Of a stretch of 64,000 nt of DNA, positions 51,889 to 59,790 are shown piece by piece (within the stretch, counting starts at the first letter, position 1; the number at the start of each line of letters is the position of its first letter). The position numbers and the translations under genes are program-made. The notes under the pieces are model-generated. The model ran no database searches and was not told the origin of the DNA. It saw only the letters and a program-made list of their open reading frames with translations. The stretch is taken from contig CAYVRP010000019.1 in the NCBI GenBank assembly GCA_964454025.1, forward strand, positions 1 to 64,000, written 5' to 3'. This DNA comes from JAFGBI01 sp964454025. GTDB lineage: Bacteria; Myxococcota_A; Polyangia; Polyangiales; Polyangiaceae.

Positions 51889-52995
51889 ATGGGTGTCCCC
51901 GAAACCCTCGCGCTAGGCGGCCTCGGCGCATGCTTCGTGGCCCTCCTCTGGTGGACGCGTCGAGGCGGGCGGCGGGCGCGGCCATCGCCCCTCGCGCCGG
52001 AGCTCGAGGCGCGCTTCGAGCAGCGGGCGATCGAGGTGCTCGCGACGCTGGTCGCCGGGGGCGCCCGGCGCCTCGCGCGCCTGGAATGCGAGCTCCGCGA
52101 GGAGGCCCCCGCCGCCGCGCTGGCCGCCGACGCGACGCGACTGGCGCGCAAGCTCACCGCGCTGCGCGGCGGGGATCCGAACGCGGAGTCGCTGCCGCAC
52201 GAGTGGGACTACCTGGCCGCAGCGACCGTCGAGCGCTGGCCGCTGCTCGAGCCGGCCGTGGTCGACCTCGACTTGTCCGCGCTGAACCGGGTGGGCGCGG
52301 GCGGGTCCAGGCTCCGTGACGAGCTCGAGCCGCTGGTGAGGCGCTGGAGAGCCGCGCTGGAGGGCGCGGAGTCGACGCTGCGCGCCGATCCCGCGCTGCT
52401 ATGGTCGGTGGTCGACCTGCTGGTGCTGACGATCCTGGTCGTCGCGCCCGAGCCCGCCGTGGAGGCCGCCGCCGCGCGCCACGTCCAACCCCGATCGCCC
52501 CGCCCCGAGGCGGTCGCCGCGGTGCGCGACGGCACCGCGCTCGCGCTGCGGCTCCTCGAGACGACGCCGCGGCACGAGCGCGTACCGCACGACGGGCTCC
52601 CGGTGCCGCCGCTCGCGGATCTCGCGGTCGCCGCCGCCGTGGTGAGGCGCCGCCTGAGCCAGGCCCAGGCCGCGGACGAGCTCGAGCGGGCCCGCGCCCT
52701 CGTCTTCGGCGATCCGAGCCCGCTCTGGGTCGCGCTCTCCGTGCTCCCGAGGCAAGAATACCCCGCGCAGGCCGCCGTCGCCCACGCCCGGCTCGCCGAG
52801 GTCGCGCGGCGCGCCGCGGCGGGCGAGCCGCCCCCCGAAGGCGTGGAAACCCTGGCCCGCGACCTCATCGGCGCGGAGGCGGTCGCCGCCTTCGTCGCGA
52901 CGCTCGACGCCCTCCGCGCGGGTCGTACCGCCGAGGAGCTCTTCGGCAACCCCGCGCCCTGCTCGGCACCCTCGCTCCGCGCCACCCCGGAGTGA
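51889..52995 (+). CDS. Single-pass membrane protein of unknown function
   Basis: A 368-residue protein with one N-terminal hydrophobic segment (LALGGLGACFVALLWW, about 7-22) followed by basic residues (RRGGRRAR), so probably N-out/C-in. The rest is an all-helical, Ala/Leu/Arg-rich cytoplasmic domain with a second weakly hydrophobic stretch (LLWSVVDLLVLTILVVAPEP, about 169-188). Only three Cys are present. No family recognised. It follows the Pro/Gly-linker protein by 49 bases and precedes a HAD phosphatase whose in-frame GTG overlaps this stop (GTGA), suggesting a three-gene unit. ATG start at 51889. Confidence 0.75.
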   Translation: MGVPETLALGGLGACFVALLWWTRRGGRRARPSPLAPELEARFEQRAIEVLATLVAGGARRLARLECELREEAPAAALAADATRLARKLTALRGGDPNAESLPHEWDYLAAATVERWPLLEPAVVDLDLSALNRVGAGGSRLRDELEPLVRRWRAALEGAESTLRADPALLWSVVDLLVLTILVVAPEPAVEAAAARHVQPRSPRPEAVAAVRDGTALALRLLETTPRHERVPHDGLPVPPLADLAVAAAVVRRRLSQAQAADELERARALVFGDPSPLWVALSVLPRQEYPAQAAVAHARLAEVARRAAAGEPPPEGVETLARDLIGAEAVAAFVATLDALRAGRTAEELFGNPAPCSAPSLRATPE

Positions 52996-53012
52996 CCCGG
53001 GATCCCACGCGC

Positions 53013-53711
53013 ATGCCGCCCACGGTCCTCCTGTTCGACGTCGACGGCACCCTGCTGACAGCAGGCGGGGCGGGTCGCCGGGCGCTCGTCCGCGCGTTCG
53101 CCGCCGAGCTCGGCCACGGGGAGGTCGTGGAGGCGATCGACCTCCGGGGAATGACCGACCCGGCGGTGTTCCGCGAGGCGGTGGAGGCGACGGGCCGCTC
53201 CCCCGATCCCCGCCTCCTCTCCCGGCTCGTGGCGGCCTACCTCGCCTTCCTCCCCGAGGAGCTCGACCGGTCAGAGTCGTTCACCCTGCTGCCGGGCGTG
53301 CGGCGGGTGGTCGCCGCCGCCCGCGCCTGCCCGGGCGTGGCCGTGGGGCTCGGCACCGGAAACTTCGAGCGGGGCGCGCGCCTCAAGCTCGCGCGCGGCG
53401 GGCTTCACGACGTCTTCCCGTTCGGAGGCTTCGGCGACGACGCCGAGGCGCGCGCCGAGGTGCTGCGGGTCGGCGCCGAGCGGGGAGCGCGACGCCTGGA
53501 GACACCCCTCGCTCGTTGCCGGGTGGTCGTGATCGGAGACACTCCCCGCGACGTCGCCGCGGCGCGCGCGATCGGCGCCGAGTCGGTCGCCGTCGCGACG
53601 GGCGGGTTCGACGTCGGCGCGCTCCGCGCCGCTGGCGCCACCGCGGTCCACGAGTCGCTGGCGGCCGAGGGCGCGCTCGCGTCGATCCTGGGCCCGACAG
53701 CGTCTCGCTGA
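53013..53711 (+). CDS. HAD-superfamily hydrolase (phosphoglycolate-phosphatase-like)
   Basis: A 232-residue HAD phosphatase. Motif I is LLFDVDGTLLTAGG (DxDGT), motif II VGLGTGN (Thr), motif III a Lys in RLKLARGGL, and motif IV VVVIGDTPRDVAAARAIG (GDTPxD). The alpha-helical cap lies between motifs I and II, at about 18-85. All four motifs are intact; the substrate is unknown and could be a sugar phosphate. An in-frame GTG at 52992 overlaps the upstream stop; the ATG at 53013 is preferred because the family starts a few residues before motif I. Convergent with the GH94 phosphorylase gene, whose product is a sugar phosphate. Confidence 0.92.
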   Translation: MPPTVLLFDVDGTLLTAGGAGRRALVRAFAAELGHGEVVEAIDLRGMTDPAVFREAVEATGRSPDPRLLSRLVAAYLAFLPEELDRSESFTLLPGVRRVVAAARACPGVAVGLGTGNFERGARLKLARGGLHDVFPFGGFGDDAEARAEVLRVGAERGARRLETPLARCRVVVIGDTPRDVAAARAIGAESVAVATGGFDVGALRAAGATAVHESLAAEGALASILGPTASR

Positions 53712-53732
53712 ACGCCTCGGCGCCCACTCGAC

Positions 53733-56132
53733 TCAACCGAGCTCGACCCGAACGCGCACGCTGGCCCCCGCGGGGGCCACCGGCACCGGTGAAGACGGAT
53801 CCACGACCACGCCATCGACCTCGAGCACCCGCACCCCCGCCTCGACGTGCCGCGGGTTCTCCACGGTGATGTGGTAGTCGGCCCCCCGGAAGCGACGACG
53901 GACGGTGAAGCCGCCCCAGTCCGCCGGCACCACCGGATCGAGGCGCAGCCCGGAGTACTCCGGCCGCACGCCGAGCAGGTACTGGGTGGCCGCGTAGTAC
54001 GACCACGCGGCCGTGCCGGTCAGCCACGGGAGCCGCGACGCCCCGAACCGGGGGCTCGCCCGGCCGTGGGTGGACTGACAGTGCACGTAGGGCTCGACCT
54101 GCCGGATCTCCGCCCGGGTGTTGTAGGCAGCCGGCATGTACGCCCGGTAGTACTCCCAGGCCCGGCCCCCGCGGCGAAGCAGGGCCTCCGCGATCACCGC
54201 CCAGCCCTGCGGGTGGCAGAAGATGGACCCGTTCTCCTTCATCCCGGGGTTGAAGAGCACCGCGCGCACGACCGCGACGTCCGTCTTCACGAACGGGGGA
54301 TCGCAGAGCATCACCCCGTAGGGGGTGGCCAGCCGCTCGTGCACCGAGTCCATGGCGCGGCGTGCCCGTTCGCCGGTGGCGGCGCCGCTCAGCACCGCCC
54401 ACGACTGCGGGTTGAGGAAGATGGATCCCTCCGGATCACGCCGGGTCCCGATGACAGAGCCGTCCTCACGGAACGCGCGCACGTACCACTCGCCGTCCCA
54501 GCAGCAGGCCTCGATCGCGGCGTCGAGCGCGGCGAGCCGCCCGCGAGCCCATTCCGCCTCTGCCGCCTCGGCCAGCAGCTCGGCGATCTCCACGTAGGTC
54601 GCCAGCGCATGGCGGAGCTGGAACGCGACGAACACGCTCTCCCCCCGGTACCCGAGCTTCAGCGTGTCGTTCCAGTCCGCCGACAGGCCGCAAGGTAGCC
54701 CGTGGGCTCCGCTGCGCTCCAGGTTGAATTCGATGGCGCGGCGCAGGTGGCCGAAGACCGTCGCCTCGCCGCGATCGGAGTACGGCAACACGCGCGAGAA
54801 GAAGCCCACGTCGCCGGTCTCCTTCACGTAGGCGGGGACGGTGTTGAACAGCCAGAGGCAGTCGTCGGCGCGGTACTCCTCCGGGTGGGGCGGGGGCTCC
54901 TGACCGGGGCGGTGAGCGAACGGCTTGACCACCGGCATCGCGCCGCCGGTGGAGGCCTGACCCGTGATCATGAGCTCGAGCCGCTCCCGCGCGGGCCCGG
55001 CGATCGCCGGCAGCACCCCCAGGATGTCCTGGACCGTGTCGCGGTAGCCCAGCCCGTCACGTCCACCGGCGTACACCAGGCTCGCCGCTCGTGACCAGGT
55101 GTACGTCACCAGGCAATTGTACGCGTTCCAGACGTTGATCATGCTGTCGAAGTCGGAGTCCGGGGACTCGACGACGAGAGCGCCGAGCCGATCGTGCCAG
55201 TGCGCGCGCAGCGCCTCGAGGGCGGCCCGCGCCGCCGCTGGACTGTGCATCTCCCTCCGAGCCGCGCGGCCGGCGACCGCGGCCCGGCCCACGCCCAGGA
55301 GCACGAGGAGCTCACGCCGCTCCCCCGGCTCGAGCACGACGTCGATCTGGAAGACGCCGCATGCGTTGTCGCCGCTGGCCAGCGAGCCCGTGCAGGCGCC
55401 GCGCTCGACCACGAGCGGGTTGGCATAGGACCGGTACGGCCCGCCCAGGAACGCCTCCCGATCCGTGTCGAACCCCGAGGGGTCACCGCCGACGACGCCG
55501 AAGAAGGTGTGGCGGGACTGATCTCGGTTCTGGAAGTCCTGCGGATCCTCGGGGAGGTTGTGGCAGATGCTCTGCGCGATCATCCCGTCGACCAGCTCGC
55601 AGCGCACGATGTACTGCGAGTACTGCATGTTGAACTGGTCGTGGTACGGCGCCCATTCGCTCGCGTACTCGACGAAGGGGAACACCGAGAGGCGCCGCGG
55701 CCGGTCGCTCTCGTTGGTGACCTCGAGCAGCCAGACCTCGAAATCCCGATCGAGCGGCACGAAATACGTGCTCTCGGTGACGATCCCGTCGTAGCGCGCG
55801 GTGAGGATGGTGTAGCCGGTCCCGTGGCGGCAACGGGCCTGGAACCGCTCGAGCGGCTTGCCGACGGGCTGCCACGAGCCGCTCCAGAAGTCCCCGGAGT
55901 CCCGATCGCGCAGGTAGAAGTAGCGGCCCGGCTGATCGAGAGGCACGTTGTTGAACCAGAGTCGGGTGAAGCGCCCCTGCACCGCCGAGTGGAAGAAGCT
56001 GTACCCGCCGGCGTTGTTGGTTACGATCGCGCCGTAGCGCGTGTTGCCGAGGTAGTTGCTCCACGAGCGAGGCGTGTCGGGACGATCGATCACGTACTCG
56101 CGATTGGCGTCGTCAAAGCGACCGTACTGCAC
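53733..56132 (-). CDS. GH94 disaccharide phosphorylase (cellobiose/chitobiose-phosphorylase type)
   Basis: A 799-residue GH94 enzyme. It opens with YGRFDDANREYVIDRPDTP, SNYLGNTRYGAIVTNNAGGY, GRYFYLRDRDSGDFWSGSW and CRHGTGYT in the N-terminal beta-sandwich. The (alpha/alpha)6 barrel carries GLGYRDTVQD, the general acid region SADWNDTLKLG (Asp), MKENGSIFCHPQGW and WLTGTAAWSYYAATQYLLG. GH94 enzymes cleave beta-linked disaccharides with phosphate to give alpha-glucose- or GlcNAc-1-phosphate. The block around SGSWQPVGKP looks closer to chitobiose- or cellobionate-type members than to classical cellobiose phosphorylase, but I cannot decide. It is cytoplasmic. The start is a GTG (complement of 56130-56132) with AAGGAG eight bases upstream. 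Product glucose-1-phosphate would suit GlgC. Confidence 0.95.
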   Translation of the reverse strand: MQYGRFDDANREYVIDRPDTPRSWSNYLGNTRYGAIVTNNAGGYSFFHSAVQGRFTRLWFNNVPLDQPGRYFYLRDRDSGDFWSGSWQPVGKPLERFQARCRHGTGYTILTARYDGIVTESTYFVPLDRDFEVWLLEVTNESDRPRRLSVFPFVEYASEWAPYHDQFNMQYSQYIVRCELVDGMIAQSICHNLPEDPQDFQNRDQSRHTFFGVVGGDPSGFDTDREAFLGGPYRSYANPLVVERGACTGSLASGDNACGVFQIDVVLEPGERRELLVLLGVGRAAVAGRAARREMHSPAAARAALEALRAHWHDRLGALVVESPDSDFDSMINVWNAYNCLVTYTWSRAASLVYAGGRDGLGYRDTVQDILGVLPAIAGPARERLELMITGQASTGGAMPVVKPFAHRPGQEPPPHPEEYRADDCLWLFNTVPAYVKETGDVGFFSRVLPYSDRGEATVFGHLRRAIEFNLERSGAHGLPCGLSADWNDTLKLGYRGESVFVAFQLRHALATYVEIAELLAEAAEAEWARGRLAALDAAIEACCWDGEWYVRAFREDGSVIGTRRDPEGSIFLNPQSWAVLSGAATGERARRAMDSVHERLATPYGVMLCDPPFVKTDVAVVRAVLFNPGMKENGSIFCHPQGWAVIAEALLRRGGRAWEYYRAYMPAAYNTRAEIRQVEPYVHCQSTHGRASPRFGASRLPWLTGTAAWSYYAATQYLLGVRPEYSGLRLDPVVPADWGGFTVRRRFRGADYHITVENPRHVEAGVRVLEVDGVVVDPSSPVPVAPAGASVRVRVELG

Positions 56133-56196
56133 CAGGGGCTCCTTCTGCGGTTCGCTGGCCCCGGGTCACTGCGCGGCGACCGGAGCACCAGGGTGA

Positions 56197-56718
56197 TCAT
56201 CGAGCCGAGTCGATGACAGGATCGATGAGGGCGGCGACCCGAGCGTCCTCGAGGCCGAGCGCCTCCGTGAGCCGGCGGAGCCAGGCTGCCTTCTCCGGGG
56301 TCACGGTGCCGTCCGCGCTCGCGACGACGGCCGCGAGCACCAGGGACGTCTCCGCCTTCACGGGATCCTCCCGGAGCGTCGCGACGGTGCGCTCGAAGCA
56401 GGCGTCGGCGCCGTGACGCGCGACGGCGCGCGCCGATGCGTCGAGCATCGCGTCCATGTGGGCCGTCCGGATCCGATCGGAGGAGAGGATCTCGAGCGCC
56501 CCGCGCAGCACCTCCCGGTCGACGTTGCGGATCCGCCGATCCGCCAGCATCACCAGGTACATCAGCTCGCAGATGGCGCCGAACTCCTCGACGAACTCCT
56601 TCGCCTCCAGGACGCTGGGGGGCGTCCTGTGCAGCAGCAGCGAGGGACGCGCGCGCCCGCGCTCGCGGAGCCGATCACGAAGTTCCTCGAGCTTCCCGGC
56701 GGGGAGGACCCAAGACAC
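56197..56718 (-). CDS. TerB-like (tellurite-resistance-type) helical protein
   Basis: A 173-residue all-helical protein. Residues about 60-170 match the TerB pattern: ELMYLVMLADRRIRNVDREVLRGAL, an ADGTVTPEKAAWLRRLTEALGL block, and a Leu-rich end (ARVAALIDPVIDSA). TerB-like domains bind metals or mediate protein contacts and are not themselves proof of tellurite resistance. The start is uncertain. I place it at a GTG (complement of 56716-56718); a GTG five codons upstream and an ATG at 56919 are possible, but the latter would overlap the divergent TPR gene and add low-complexity sequence. Confidence 0.75.
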   Translation of the reverse strand: MSWVLPAGKLEELRDRLRERGRARPSLLLHRTPPSVLEAKEFVEEFGAICELMYLVMLADRRIRNVDREVLRGALEILSSDRIRTAHMDAMLDASARAVARHGADACFERTVATLREDPVKAETSLVLAAVVASADGTVTPEKAAWLRRLTEALGLEDARVAALIDPVIDSAR

Positions 56719-56911
56719 GCGCGATTTATACACGCGCCGGGCCGCGATCCGGAGGAATTCGGAGGGCTGAACGGGTGCGTAGCCCAGGGCGGAGGCCTGG
56801 TTGCACGCGGCGATCGGGCCGGAGCTGGGCTCCACGACGTCGGACCCCGCGCCAGGCGGGCTCGGGGCGGAGGCCTTGAACGGAGCGGCGGCGGCGGTAC
56901 GCTCGAGCGGG

Positions 56912-57403
56912 GTGCGCACCAGGGCTCTGCTCGACGAGGCGAAGAGCGCGGCGCAGCGGCGCGAGTTCGGCCGCGCCGAGAGCCTGGTGCGCGAGGTGCT
57001 CGCGGCGCGACCCGACCACGTCCCCGCCCTCGATCTGCTGGGCGTCGTGCTCTACTTCCAGGGCCGGCCGGCTGAGGCCGAGGCGGTCTGTCGCCGAACG
57101 CTGGAGCTCAAGCCCGATCATCCCTACGCGCTCAAGGGGCTCGGGCTCTGCCTGGCGAAGGAGGGCGACCTCGCGGGCGCGATCGCGTCCATCGAGCGTG
57201 CCATCGCGCTCAAGCCCGACTGGTTCGATCCCTACTGGGATCTGGCCGTCACCCTGGTCGACGCCGGGCGCATGGCGGACGCGGTGGCGGTCGTCCAGCG
57301 CGGACGCGTCGCGCTCCCAGATCGGGCGCGTGACTGGGAGCGCATGGAGCGACACGCGAGGACCTCCGGGGCGCGCGCGCTGCGCCGCGGGCTCGCGGAC
57401 TGA
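56912..57403 (+). CDS. TPR protein
   Basis: A 163-residue soluble protein made of tetratricopeptide repeats: AKSAAQRREFGRAESLVREV, then DLLGVVLYFQGRPAEAEAV, LKGLGLCLAKEGDLAGAIAS and DLAVTLVDAGRMADAVAV, each with the W/L-G-Y-A-P spacing. It acts by protein-protein contact; the partner is unknown. A GTG at 56912 is preferred. The open frame begins at 56801, but those residues are low-complexity and overlap the divergent TerB-like gene's upstream region. Convergent with the GcvR-like gene. Confidence 0.8.
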   Translation: MRTRALLDEAKSAAQRREFGRAESLVREVLAARPDHVPALDLLGVVLYFQGRPAEAEAVCRRTLELKPDHPYALKGLGLCLAKEGDLAGAIASIERAIALKPDWFDPYWDLAVTLVDAGRMADAVAVVQRGRVALPDRARDWERMERHARTSGARALRRGLAD

Positions 57404-57434
57404 GCCCGACTCTCGACCGCCACCGGGTCGAGGC

Positions 57435-57977
57435 TCACTCGTCCTGGTGCGCCTCGCCCAGGGCGACGTCGACCATCAGGTCGTGGGCGACCACCTCGAG
57501 CGCCGCCGTGAGGTCACTGACCGCCACCGTGAGCGGCGAGCGCAAGCGCGCCCGGGCGCGGAAGAGCAGCTCGCCGGACATGGGTGCGCTGACGCACTCG
57601 GTGACGAGCTCCTCGACGTTGACGCCGCGCCGGGCGAGCGCCTGCGAGATCTCCCGCACGATGCCGGGTCGATCGTGACCCACGAGCTCCAGATCGAGCA
57701 GGCGCGATGCCGGCGCCGGCGCGGCTTCCGCGGCGGACGCCTCGACGACGATCCGGAGCCCCCTCTGCTGCAGCGCTCCGAGCTCTGCCTCGAGCGCGGT
57801 GCGAGCCGTCTCGGGAACCGCGACCCGCAGGATCCCGGCGAACTGCCCGGCGAGGCGGGCCATGCGGCTCTCCAGCCAGTTGCCCCCGTGGCGGGCCACC
57901 GCGTCGCTCACCGCCTCCACCAGGCCGGGTCGATCCGGGCCGATGAGGACCAGCACCAGGTTCGTCGTCGGGTTCAC
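57435..57977 (-). CDS. Double-ACT-domain protein (GcvR-like)
   Basis: A 180-residue protein of two ACT domains: residues about 7-80 (LVLIGPDRPGLVEAVSDAVA) and about 93-170 (ELVGHDRPGIVREISQALAR). In E. coli GcvR, the same layout represses the glycine cleavage operon with GcvA when glycine is scarce. Here no gcv gene is nearby, so the target is unknown. The start is a GTG (complement of 57975-57977) with a strong GGGAGGT upstream. It is divergent from the CcmH-like gene, with about 280 bases between holding no obvious gene. Confidence 0.9.
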   Translation of the reverse strand: MNPTTNLVLVLIGPDRPGLVEAVSDAVARHGGNWLESRMARLAGQFAGILRVAVPETARTALEAELGALQQRGLRIVVEASAAEAAPAPASRLLDLELVGHDRPGIVREISQALARRGVNVEELVTECVSAPMSGELLFRARARLRSPLTVAVSDLTAALEVVAHDLMVDVALGEAHQDE

Positions 57978-58254
57978 GGGACCTCCCGCCGCGCGGTCGC
58001 GGCGCCGATGCTTCTAGCAGCGGCCTGCGCCCGGAGGAACACCCCGGACCCCGCCACGCCCCGGGCGCGGCGATCAGCGCGATGGCTGGCGCCAATCGAC
58101 CACCGGGAGCCCCGCTCGCGGGACCGATCTCACCCGAAACGCCGCCGCGCGCGCGCCCGCGCGCGGCCCCGGTGCAGCCCGAGCGTGGCCCGCCCCGTCG
58201 GCGGCCGGATCGGTGCGCTGGCCCCCCGGGACGTCGCGCTCTAGGCTTCGCCTG

Positions 58255-58749
58255 GTGACGAGGAATCGGTGCGCCGCGCTCGCCTGGACCCTGGTCCTCG
58301 CCGCGACCATGCGCGCCCCGACCGCCCGGGCAGAGACGGAGGAGCACCGCGCGCGGCGCGCCCGCGAGATCCTGGCCGCGGTCAATAGCCCCTTCTGTCC
58401 GGCCACCACCATCGCGTCCTGCGGGAGCCCCCAGGCCGCCGCCTGGCGCCACGACATCCAGCGCTGGGTGGACGAGGGGCTGACGAAGAACGAGATCTGC
58501 GCTCGGCTCGAGGCCCGTGCCGGGCAGCGGCTCTGCGCTGGGCCACGCACCCCGCTGGAAGCCGCGGTGCCCTTCCTGGTCAGCCTCGGGGCGGTCGGCG
58601 TCCTGGGGCTGGTGCTCCGACGCCTCGTTCGCCGTGCGCCAGCGGCGCGGCGAGCCGACCCCGCGACACCAAGCGGCGACGCGCGCGCCGCGGCGCGCGA
58701 CGCGGCCCTCGATCGAGAGCTCGCGGCCCTGGAAGACGATCGCCCATGA
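58255..58749 (+). CDS. CcmH-like cytochrome c biogenesis protein with variant Cys spacing
   Basis: A 164-residue membrane protein. An export signal (CAALAWTLVLAATMRAPTARA) precedes the CcmH-like domain: ILAAVNSPFCPATTIASCGS, then AAAWRHDIQRWVDEGLTKNE, which matches the A..LR..I..M..EG.S..EI helix of CcmH. The canonical CxxC is replaced by C-x7-C, a variant seen in some phyla. A C-terminal span (FLVSLGAVGVLGLVLRRLV) and a charged tail follow. CcmH reduces or ligates apocytochrome haem-site cysteines in the periplasm. A GTG start at 58255 is chosen. Its TGA overlaps the ATG of the FGE-fold lipoprotein by four bases (ATGA), so the two are coupled. No other ccm gene is nearby. Confidence 0.8.
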   Translation: MTRNRCAALAWTLVLAATMRAPTARAETEEHRARRAREILAAVNSPFCPATTIASCGSPQAAAWRHDIQRWVDEGLTKNEICARLEARAGQRLCAGPRTPLEAAVPFLVSLGAVGVLGLVLRRLVRRAPAARRADPATPSGDARAAARDAALDRELAALEDDRP

Positions 58750-59774
58750 GTCGAGCGGCGCCCGCTGGGCTCGTCTGGCCCGCGCTCATCCTGCGCGCCG
58801 TGGCTTGCGGCAAGCCGAGCGCCGAGGTGCACCGGCCGGCACCGGGCTCCCCGAGACGGCCGGCGGCGCCCCCACCGGCCGCCCCGACTCCGGTCGCGTC
58901 GGCGCCGACCTCCGGCTCCGGCGCCCGGGTCCCCGCGCCGCCGCGCGCGGACGCGGGCGCCGCGAGCCCGGGCCTCGAAGCTTCGGCGCGTCCGGAGAGC
59001 GCCTCCGCCGCGAGTGCGGCTTCCGCTGCGACGGGGTGCCCCCCGGAGATGGCTCGCGTCGAACGGTCGTGCATCGACCGCTGGGAGGCGACGCTCGTCG
59101 CGCTCGCCGACGACGGGTCGGAGGAGCTCCACCCGTACTGGCAGGTGCCGGAGGCCGACCGACCCTTCCGCGCGCGCGCGGCGCCCGGGGTCTTCCCTCA
59201 GGGCCACGTGAGCCGCCCCATCGCGGCCGCAGCCTGTGAGCAGGCCGGCACGCGCCTCTGCTCCCTGCGCGAGTGGCACCGCGCGTGCGCCGGCCCCCGC
59301 GGGCTCACCTACCCGTACGGCCCGGAGGGCCGGCGGGGCACCTGCAACACCGCGAAGGCGCACCTGCTGAGCCAGCTCTTCGGCAACGATCCCCGGGGCT
59401 GGAAGTACGACGAGCACTTCAACAGCCCGGAACTGCTCCGCACACCCGGGTACCTGGCGCGGACGGGCGAGCACGCGGGCTGCGTCAGCGCGGACGGGAT
59501 CTACGACCTCGTGGGGAACCTCCACGAGTGGGTCGCCGACGCCGTGGACTTCGATCTGCCCCGCAAGATCACCCTGAACGCCGAAATCGAGCGCAAGATC
59601 GCCAAGAACCTCGGCCACGGCATCTTCATGGGGGGGTTCTTCAGCACGACCAACGAGCACGGCCGCGGCTGCCTGTTCCTGACTCCCGGTCACGAGCCCG
59701 CCTACCACGACTACTCGACCGGCTTCCGCTGCTGCCGGGACGCCGCGACCCCTGCCGCCGAGCCGCCCGAGTGA
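58746..59774 (+). CDS. FGE-fold (SUMF1-like) lipoprotein lacking the catalytic cysteines
   Basis: A 342-residue protein with a lipoprotein signal (lipobox AVAC, Cys21) and an Ala/Pro linker to about residue 95. The formylglycine-generating-enzyme-like fold follows: CPPEMARVERSCIDRWEAT, HVSRPIAAAACEQAGTRLCS, REWHRACAGPRGLTYPYG, GIYDLVGNLHEWVAD, and the terminal STGFRCCRDA. The active-site pair of true FGEs (C-x4-C within a GGSFxCHxSYC block) is replaced by GGFFSTTNEHGRGC. It is therefore unlikely to convert Cys to formylglycine and may be a binding protein. Many other Cys imply disulfides in the envelope. It is coupled by ATGA to the CcmH-like gene. Confidence 0.85.
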   Translation: MSRAAPAGLVWPALILRAVACGKPSAEVHRPAPGSPRRPAAPPPAAPTPVASAPTSGSGARVPAPPRADAGAASPGLEASARPESASAASAASAATGCPPEMARVERSCIDRWEATLVALADDGSEELHPYWQVPEADRPFRARAAPGVFPQGHVSRPIAAAACEQAGTRLCSLREWHRACAGPRGLTYPYGPEGRRGTCNTAKAHLLSQLFGNDPRGWKYDEHFNSPELLRTPGYLARTGEHAGCVSADGIYDLVGNLHEWVADAVDFDLPRKITLNAEIERKIAKNLGHGIFMGGFFSTTNEHGRGCLFLTPGHEPAYHDYSTGFRCCRDAATPAAEPPE

Positions 59775-59790
59775 CGAGGGCGCGTTGCCT

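Noticed and set aside
56412..57075. Plus-strand ORFs across the TerB-like gene
   Set aside because: They are shadows; the minus frame shows the TerB pattern and the true plus gene (TPR) begins near 56912.
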